From assembly GCA_003232715.1 (NCBI GenBank), contig QIJG01000142.1, forward strand, positions 1-17,518: a stretch of DNA of 17,518 bases, read 5' to 3'. The stretch comes from Nitrospirota bacterium. Lineage in GTDB: Bacteria > Nitrospirota > Thermodesulfovibrionia > Thermodesulfovibrionales > JdFR-85. The position numbers and the translations under genes were made by a program. The notes beneath the pieces were generated by a model. It had not been told where the DNA came from. It did not search any database and was given only the letters and a program-made list of their open reading frames with translations. Positions 13,029 through 17,518 of the stretch are shown here, piece after piece. Position 1 is the stretch's first letter; each line of letters begins with the position of its first letter.

Positions 13029-14501
13029 TTACTTCTCTCTGATATATTCATAAATATTCATGTAATTCTGGCCGGGATGGGTCCATGAATAGTCGTACCT
13101 CATTCCATTCACCATCAAGTCCCTGAAGTATTGCGGATAGGCATGCCACATACCGATAGCCCGGTGCATGGCGGATTCCAGCCCCTCATGGTTTGCATCA
13201 TTGAATACATACCCGTTTCGTTCATGATAGGGCTTGTCCGAATAGTCGGCATCAAAGACGGTATCCTTTAATCCACCTGTTGCCCTTACAATGGGGACGG
13301 TGCCGTATTTCATGGCGATCATCTGCGTCAGTCCGCACGGCTCAAACAGGCTGGGCATGACTATCATATCAGCGCCGGCATAAATCAGGTGAGCCAGTTC
13401 CTCATTGTATCCTATTTCAAGATGGCAATCAGGATTGTCGTTTAAATAATGTTTGAGGTGCCGGAAAAAGTCATTAATTCCAGGGTCAGGGCTTGAGCCC
13501 AACAGCACGAACTGACAACCGTTATCCAGCGCATAAAAGATCGCATGTCTGATGAGGTCGACCCCTTTCTGGTGGTCCAGCCGGCCTATATACGAGATGA
13601 CAGGCTTAAAATCCTGCCGGAGCAACAATCGGTGGCGGAGCGTCTCTTTATCGCCGTATTTGACATCAAGTCTGTCGATTCCGTAATTATACGGTATATA
13701 GCAGTCAATTTCCGGGTTCCATATATCGTAATCAATGCCGTTGAGGACACCTCCAAACTTTTGGCCATGCACGTGCAGGGTATGGTTGAGACCGTACCCC
13801 AGGTCTGTGTTCTGTATTTCCCAGGCATATCCCGGAGATACCGTGGTTGCAAAGTTGGAATACACAATCCCGCCCTTCATCATATTTATTGCAGAGGGGT
13901 TGAAGTTATCCTGGAGACGGGCCTGGTTAAAATAGTAATCAGGCCGGTTTAAACCGACCGCACGCAGTATGAACTCTCCTGTTACACCCTGATGTTTGAG
14001 GTTGTGGAGGGTATAGCAGACACGGGGATGGCTCATGCCCAGATATTTATATATATCAAACAGGAGTACAGGGACAAGACCCGTCTGCCAGTCATGGCAG
14101 TGGATGATGTCGGGCCGCTTATTTGACTTCAGCATAAATTCAAGTGCCGCCCTGCAAAAAAATGCAAACCGTTCCGGGTCATCCGGATGACCATAGTAAA
14201 TACCGCGGTTAAAAAAATTATTATGCGAATGGGGTTCAATAAAGAAACACCTTCTCCCATGTACGAAGCCGAAGAAGACAGAGCAGTGTATCCACTGATC
14301 ATGAAAAGGGACCCAGAGGTCATGAAATGTCTCCTGAAACCCGTAAATATGGTCATATCTCATGCAGTCATACTTGGGGAGTATAATCTCGACGGAATTC
14401 CCCCTGACCTCAAGCTCACGGCTGAGTCCGAAAACCACATCAGCAAGACCACCAACTTTGGCCACCGGAGCACACTCTGTTGCAACCATGACAATAAACA
14501 T
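13029..14501 (-). CDS. glgA: Glycogen (starch) synthase, GT5
   Basis: GlgA transfers glucose from ADP-glucose (sometimes UDP-glucose) to the non-reducing end of an alpha-1,4-glucan. The 490-residue product has the N-terminal KVGGLADVV (15-23), whose KxGGL lysine contacts the nucleotide sugar, HCHDWQTGL (134-142), the hinge region, GRLDHQKGVDL (306-316) and the C-terminal catalytic block PSLFEPCGLTQMIAMKYG (383-400) with Glu387, followed by TGGLKDTV. Length is standard for bacterial GlgA. The ATG at 14501 is followed by MFIVMVATECAPVAKVGGLA, the usual start; AAGGAAT, 9-15 bases upstream, is a modest ribosome site. The gene is divergent from the DUF4912-GH57 pair, with 205 bases between them, and convergent with GH13. 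Function is certain; the donor sugar is inferred. Confidence 0.96.
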   Translation of the reverse strand: MFIVMVATECAPVAKVGGLADVVFGLSRELEVRGNSVEIILPKYDCMRYDHIYGFQETFHDLWVPFHDQWIHCSVFFGFVHGRRCFFIEPHSHNNFFNRGIYYGHPDDPERFAFFCRAALEFMLKSNKRPDIIHCHDWQTGLVPVLLFDIYKYLGMSHPRVCYTLHNLKHQGVTGEFILRAVGLNRPDYYFNQARLQDNFNPSAINMMKGGIVYSNFATTVSPGYAWEIQNTDLGYGLNHTLHVHGQKFGGVLNGIDYDIWNPEIDCYIPYNYGIDRLDVKYGDKETLRHRLLLRQDFKPVISYIGRLDHQKGVDLIRHAIFYALDNGCQFVLLGSSPDPGINDFFRHLKHYLNDNPDCHLEIGYNEELAHLIYAGADMIVMPSLFEPCGLTQMIAMKYGTVPIVRATGGLKDTVFDADYSDKPYHERNGYVFNDANHEGLESAMHRAIGMWHAYPQYFRDLMVNGMRYDYSWTHPGQNYMNIYEYIREK

Positions 14502-14706
14502 GTAGTTATTCCTTAAAAAGCTTTGATAAAATTACAGAAAACGTTGATTTGCCAAGAGCAAAGATGAACTAAAGAGAGTATACCATAAGGAAAAACCTGA
14601 TACAACATTAATAAGGACAGAGTGGGAGTTTCATTGTTTCGTACCTCAGGTTGACAGGGACTACAGCCTTTTGTTAGCTTACCACTGAGAAAAAAGTTCT
14701 TTTTAG

Positions 14707-15375
14707 ATGTTCAGGAGTTTTTACCCACTCGAAATGGAAAAACCCCCGGGGTTAATGATGGAACAAAAGGGCAGGAAAGAGTCTGAAGATAGCCGGGAAG
14801 GTAAATGTCTTCCCAGGGACACTATTGTATTTGAGCCCATAGGCTCAGACGATAAAAACAATTCCGTATTCGGCACTCAGGAGATTCCCAAAGGCTACAA
14901 TATTGATACGATTGTAGTAATGCCGGTTAATGCGGATATGAATTTTGTCTACTGGGAAATAACGGATAAATTACTCAATAGCAGGCTCCGGGAATTAAAT
15001 ATCGGTTCTGCTGAATTAATAATAAAAATTTCCGAGAGAGACAGCCGGAAAGAGGTCTGTTCATTCGAAATAAAAGAGAGGATTGGCAAAAACTATATAA
15101 AGTATCATGCATTATTTAGACCTCTTGTTGCAGAAATCGGGATATTAAAGAATGGCGAATTTGCCGGGCTGTTAAAATCAAGGACTGTTCCCCCCCCTTC
15201 TCCTGAGATTGCAGGGACAGGAGAGGAAATCTGGATGGAGAAAATAAAAGGCCTTGGCGGTACTGTATGGGTATCAGGAAGTGAGGACACTCATGATATG
15301 GCATCACCCCCCTCCAAAACTATTATGAAGAGACCGGAGCAGGGCATGGGATTTCTGCTTCCAGTGAAACATTAA
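14707..15375 (+). CDS. DUF4912 domain-containing protein
   Basis: The 222-residue product has a low-complexity charged N-terminal part (1-60) and then a compact domain at about 62-165: GYNIDTIVVMPVNADMNFVY followed by WEITDKLL. The pattern 'Y..d.iv.MPvnpd..YvYWEI' is the DUF4912 signature. A later segment, KYHALFRPLVAEIGILKNGE, completes the domain. Proteins of this kind often sit next to GH57 enzymes; the biochemical role is unknown to me, perhaps regulation or assembly of the polysaccharide machinery. The C-terminal 60 residues look disordered. It is 30 bases upstream of the GH57 gene and clearly shares its operon. The start is uncertain: ATG 14707 and internal ATGs at codons 10, 17 and 18 all lack a good ribosome site. 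A perfect TTGACA at 14651-14656 lies upstream, but no matching -10 was found. Confidence 0.8.
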   Translation: MFRSFYPLEMEKPPGLMMEQKGRKESEDSREGKCLPRDTIVFEPIGSDDKNNSVFGTQEIPKGYNIDTIVVMPVNADMNFVYWEITDKLLNSRLRELNIGSAELIIKISERDSRKEVCSFEIKERIGKNYIKYHALFRPLVAEIGILKNGEFAGLLKSRTVPPPSPEIAGTGEEIWMEKIKGLGGTVWVSGSEDTHDMASPPSKTIMKRPEQGMGFLLPVKH

Positions 15376-15405
15376 GGACCAAAGTTTATTAATCCGCAAA
15401 AGATC

Positions 15406-16998
15406 ATGAAAGGATACTGGATCCCTGTACTGCATTCACACCTGCCTTTTGTAAAACATCCCGAATATGACTATTTTTTAGAGGAACATTGGCTTTTTGA
15501 AGCCATTTCCGAAACATATATCCCCCTGCTTATAAAGATGAAAGATATGGTTGATGGAAATATTGATTTCAGATTAACCGTGTCAATAACTCCGCCTTTG
15601 TTAGAGATGTTTTCGGACGAATACCTCACAGCACAATATTTAAAACATTTAGATAAGCTCATTGAGCTGTCTGAAAAAGAGATTAACAGATTAGGAGATG
15701 ACAGGGATTTTCTGCCTGCTGCCTGTTTTTACAACAATAAATTTAGAGAGATAAAGTCTTTTTTTATAGATTTTTTGAATTACAATGTATTAAACGGTTA
15801 TCGGTACTTCAGAGATTTGGGGAAGATAGAGATTATCACCTGTGGGGCCACTCACAGCTTTTTGCCCCTGCTTGGCATAAACCCCAGGGCGGTTGAAGTT
15901 CAGATTAAAGTGGCAGTAGATTCGTATAATAAACATTTCGGGGAATCACCGGAGGGGATTTGGCTGCCTGAATGTGCTTATTTTGAAGGCCTTGACGGAA
16001 TCCTGGGAGAGCATGGTATAAGATTTTTCTTTCTCGATTCACACGGATTGATGAATGGCAGGCCTACACCGAAATATTCAGTTTATGCACCTGTTTATAC
16101 AATGAATGGAATAGCGGCCTTTGGCAGGGACCCTGAATCTTCCAAACAGGTGTGGGATTCCAGTGAAGGATACCCCGGGGACTTCAATTACCGTGATTTT
16201 TACAGGGATGTGGGCTTTGATCTCGACTTTGAGTATATTAAACCATACATCAGCCCGGACGGAATCCGGACCTTTACAGGGCTTAAATATTACAGGATTA
16301 CCGGTTCAACTGATATTAAGGAACCCTATGACCCGGTAGCAGCACATAAAAAAGCCTTTGAGCATGCTCTGCATTTTCATTCTGAAAGAAAAAAACAGAT
16401 GGAAACGCTGGGTGCCCTTATGAGTAGACCGCCGGTTGTGGTCTCACCCTATGATGCTGAACTTTTTGGACACTGGTGGTTTGAGGGGCCTGATTTCTTA
16501 TACCGTCTCTTTTGCGAGATTGATAAAAACAGGGTGATGAAGGCGATAACACCCACGGAATACCTGAATTTGCATCCGCAAAATCAGGTAATATCTCCAA
16601 GCCCCTCATCGTGGGGCTACGAGGGATATTATGATGTATGGCTCAATAGTGAAAACGACTGGATTTACAGACATCTGCATTATATGGCCGATACCCTGGA
16701 GGACCTTGCAAACAAGCATTACAACGAGACGGACCTTATAAGGGAACGGGTCCTGGATCAATTAACCAGGGAACTGCTGCTTGCTCAAAGCAGTGACTGG
16801 GCATTTTTGATGACAACAAAGACTGCTATGGAATATTCAGCAAAAAGGACAAGGGAGCATATCCTGAACTTCAATAAATTAGTTGACGCTTTCCGGACAA
16901 ACACCATTGATACAGCATTTCTTGAATGGCTGGAATACAAGAATTCGATATTCGATGAACTGGATTTCAGGGTCTATGCAAGTAAGTATGATTCCTGA
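15406..16998 (+). CDS. GH57 1,4-alpha-glucan branching enzyme
   Basis: This 530-residue protein is a GH57-type branching enzyme, which cuts alpha-1,4 chains and re-attaches them in alpha-1,6 linkage. The conserved regions are in order: LHSHLPFVKHPE (9-20) with the HxH pair, CGATHSFLPLL (146-156), GIWLPECAYFEG (184-195) with the presumed nucleophile Glu189, and SPYDAELFGHWWFEGP (347-362) with the presumed acid/base Asp350. Then come SSWGYEGYYDVWLN (401-414) and the helical C-terminal domain with LLLAQSSDWAFLM (457-469), a hallmark of the branching-enzyme subgroup. Residue roles are assigned by analogy to archaeal GH57 branching enzymes. Length agrees (about 520-560). The ribosome site is poor, which fits translational coupling to the DUF4912 gene. 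An intrinsic terminator follows at 17065-17094. It supplies the branching step for GlgA. Confidence 0.93.
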   Translation: MKGYWIPVLHSHLPFVKHPEYDYFLEEHWLFEAISETYIPLLIKMKDMVDGNIDFRLTVSITPPLLEMFSDEYLTAQYLKHLDKLIELSEKEINRLGDDRDFLPAACFYNNKFREIKSFFIDFLNYNVLNGYRYFRDLGKIEIITCGATHSFLPLLGINPRAVEVQIKVAVDSYNKHFGESPEGIWLPECAYFEGLDGILGEHGIRFFFLDSHGLMNGRPTPKYSVYAPVYTMNGIAAFGRDPESSKQVWDSSEGYPGDFNYRDFYRDVGFDLDFEYIKPYISPDGIRTFTGLKYYRITGSTDIKEPYDPVAAHKKAFEHALHFHSERKKQMETLGALMSRPPVVVSPYDAELFGHWWFEGPDFLYRLFCEIDKNRVMKAITPTEYLNLHPQNQVISPSPSSWGYEGYYDVWLNSENDWIYRHLHYMADTLEDLANKHYNETDLIRERVLDQLTRELLLAQSSDWAFLMTTKTAMEYSAKRTREHILNFNKLVDAFRTNTIDTAFLEWLEYKNSIFDELDFRVYASKYDS

Positions 16999-17064
16999 TC
17001 CCTTGAGTTGCGATGCAGAGTTGAAAGTTGACACGTTTTCTATATGCAATCCGGGGGATCCTCT

Positions 17065-17094
17065 CCGGAAAGCAATTCTTTCAGGGTTTTTTTT
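17065..17094 (+). terminator. Intrinsic terminator of the DUF4912-GH57 operon
   Basis: CCGGAAAG (17065-17072) pairs with CTTTCAGG (17078-17085) with one mismatch and a 5-base loop, and is followed by G and eight T (17087-17094). It lies 67 bases after the GH57 stop and separates that operon from trpS. Confidence 0.75.
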
Positions 17095-17160
17095 ATAATA
17101 TAAACGTTTTACATATTATATTTTCTGTTATGAGCGGGGTTTATACAAAATATACACACG

Positions 17161-17168
17161 AAGGGAGG
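17161..17168 (+). promoter_or_regulatory. Ribosome site that decides the trpS TTG start
   Basis: AAGGGAGG lies 7 bases before TTG 17176-17178. No ATG or GTG is placed correctly, and the protein match begins right at this TTG, so TTG is the start codon. Confidence 0.75.
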
Positions 17169-17175
17169 CAGAAAA

Positions 17176-17518
17176 TTGGAGAGGGTTTTAAGCGGCATGC
17201 AAGCAAGCGGATATCTGCATATAGGAAACCTGATGGGGGCATTACATAACTGGGTCAGGCTACAGGATGAGTACGAGTGTTTTTACTTTGTTGCAGACTG
17301 GCATGCCCTCACTACCAACTACGCCAACCCATCGGTCATAAAGGAATACACTGCTGATCTGCTGTTGAATTTCCTTGCTGCAGGGCTCGACCCCGACAAA
17401 TGCACTATTTTTGTCCAGTCCAAAGTACTTGAACATGCAGAACTCCACGTCCTCCTGAGCATGATAACCCCTCTGGGCTGGCTTGAGAGGGTGCCTACCT
17501 ACAAGGAGAAGAAAGAGG
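17176..17518 (+). CDS. trpS: Tryptophanyl-tRNA synthetase (5' part only)
   Basis: From TTG 17176 the sequence encodes 114 residues before the window ends. It opens with MERVLSGMQASGYLHIGNLM (the TTG read as Met), the class I synthetase start with the HIGH-like motif in LHIGN. Then follow YFVADWHALTT, which binds ATP and tryptophan, and VLLSMITPLGWLERVPTYKE, typical of TrpRS near residues 93-112. The KMSKS loop lies beyond the window. The enzyme charges tRNA-Trp with tryptophan. It has its own strong ribosome site and is separated from the GH57 operon by a terminator, so it is probably an independent unit; no T-box leader is evident in the 80 bases between terminator and start. Confidence 0.95.
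   Translation, partial: MERVLSGMQASGYLHIGNLMGALHNWVRLQDEYECFYFVADWHALTTNYANPSVIKEYTADLLLNFLAAGLDPDKCTIFVQSKVLEHAELHVLLSMITPLGWLERVPTYKEKKE

Noticed and set aside
14651..14679. Promoter for the DUF4912-GH57 operon
   Set aside because: TTGACA is perfect, but the hexamer 17 bases on (TTAGCT) matches only two of six consensus positions, so I mention it without calling a promoter.

Overview
The window looks like a chromosomal segment of a free-living Gram-negative bacterium. A BamD-type outer-membrane assembly lipoprotein indicates a diderm envelope. Complete anabolic genes (chorismate synthase, shikimate kinase, siroheme synthase, CbiB) suggest an autotrophic or self-sufficient anaerobe. A GH57 branching enzyme next to a DUF4912 protein, a compact GH13 protein and GlgA is a combination I associate with Nitrospirota and relatives. 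That placement is an inference from gene content, not a phylogeny.

Layout. (1) 1-1740: the start of a minus-strand pyridoxamine-5'-phosphate-oxidase-like protein; a possible short minus-strand transcription unit; then a graveyard of two toxin-antitoxin modules (hicB with a hicA stub, and a broken RelE/ParE-type pair) and an unidentified coding remnant. (2) 1743-3130: bamD overlapping a siroheme synthase gene by 4 bases. (3) 3238-5019: an HU gene with its terminator, a 127-bp MITE-like palindrome with flanking ATATT repeats, a structured intergenic stretch, a small cysteine-containing hypothetical gene, an orphan coding fragment and a predicted three-way RNA fold. (4) 5020-9732: cbiB on the plus strand; then on the minus strand aroC, aroK and a frameshifted sodium:neurotransmitter-symporter family gene. 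(5) 9733-10429: a transposase remnant (IS1634-like) and tRNA-Leu(UAG) with its own promoter. (6) 10658-17518: a sugar-phosphate-isomerase-like protein and a GH13 protein on the plus strand, convergent with glgA; then, divergent from glgA, DUF4912, GH57 branching enzyme, an intrinsic terminator and the start of trpS (TTG start codon).

How the genes work together. GlgA would extend alpha-1,4-glucan from a nucleotide-glucose donor and the GH57 enzyme would add branches. The short GH13 protein carries a full catalytic triad and may transfer or trim glucan. DUF4912 and the TIM-barrel isomerase are uncharacterised partners. The aro genes feed chorismate, the precursor of tryptophan among other products, and trpS charges tRNA-Trp. 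SirC/CysG-type and CbiB activities belong to the tetrapyrrole branch leading to siroheme and cobalamin, but they are not adjacent here.

The most interesting non-coding signal is a pair of dispersed elements at 6046-6131 and 11521-11598. They share a 35-base head and a short tail but carry completely different sequences in an inner stem, and both preserve perfect base pairing. This points to a structure-conserved repeat family. The second copy sits inside a larger hairpin, probably the terminator of the preceding gene. No complete, clearly novel multi-gene system is visible in the window.
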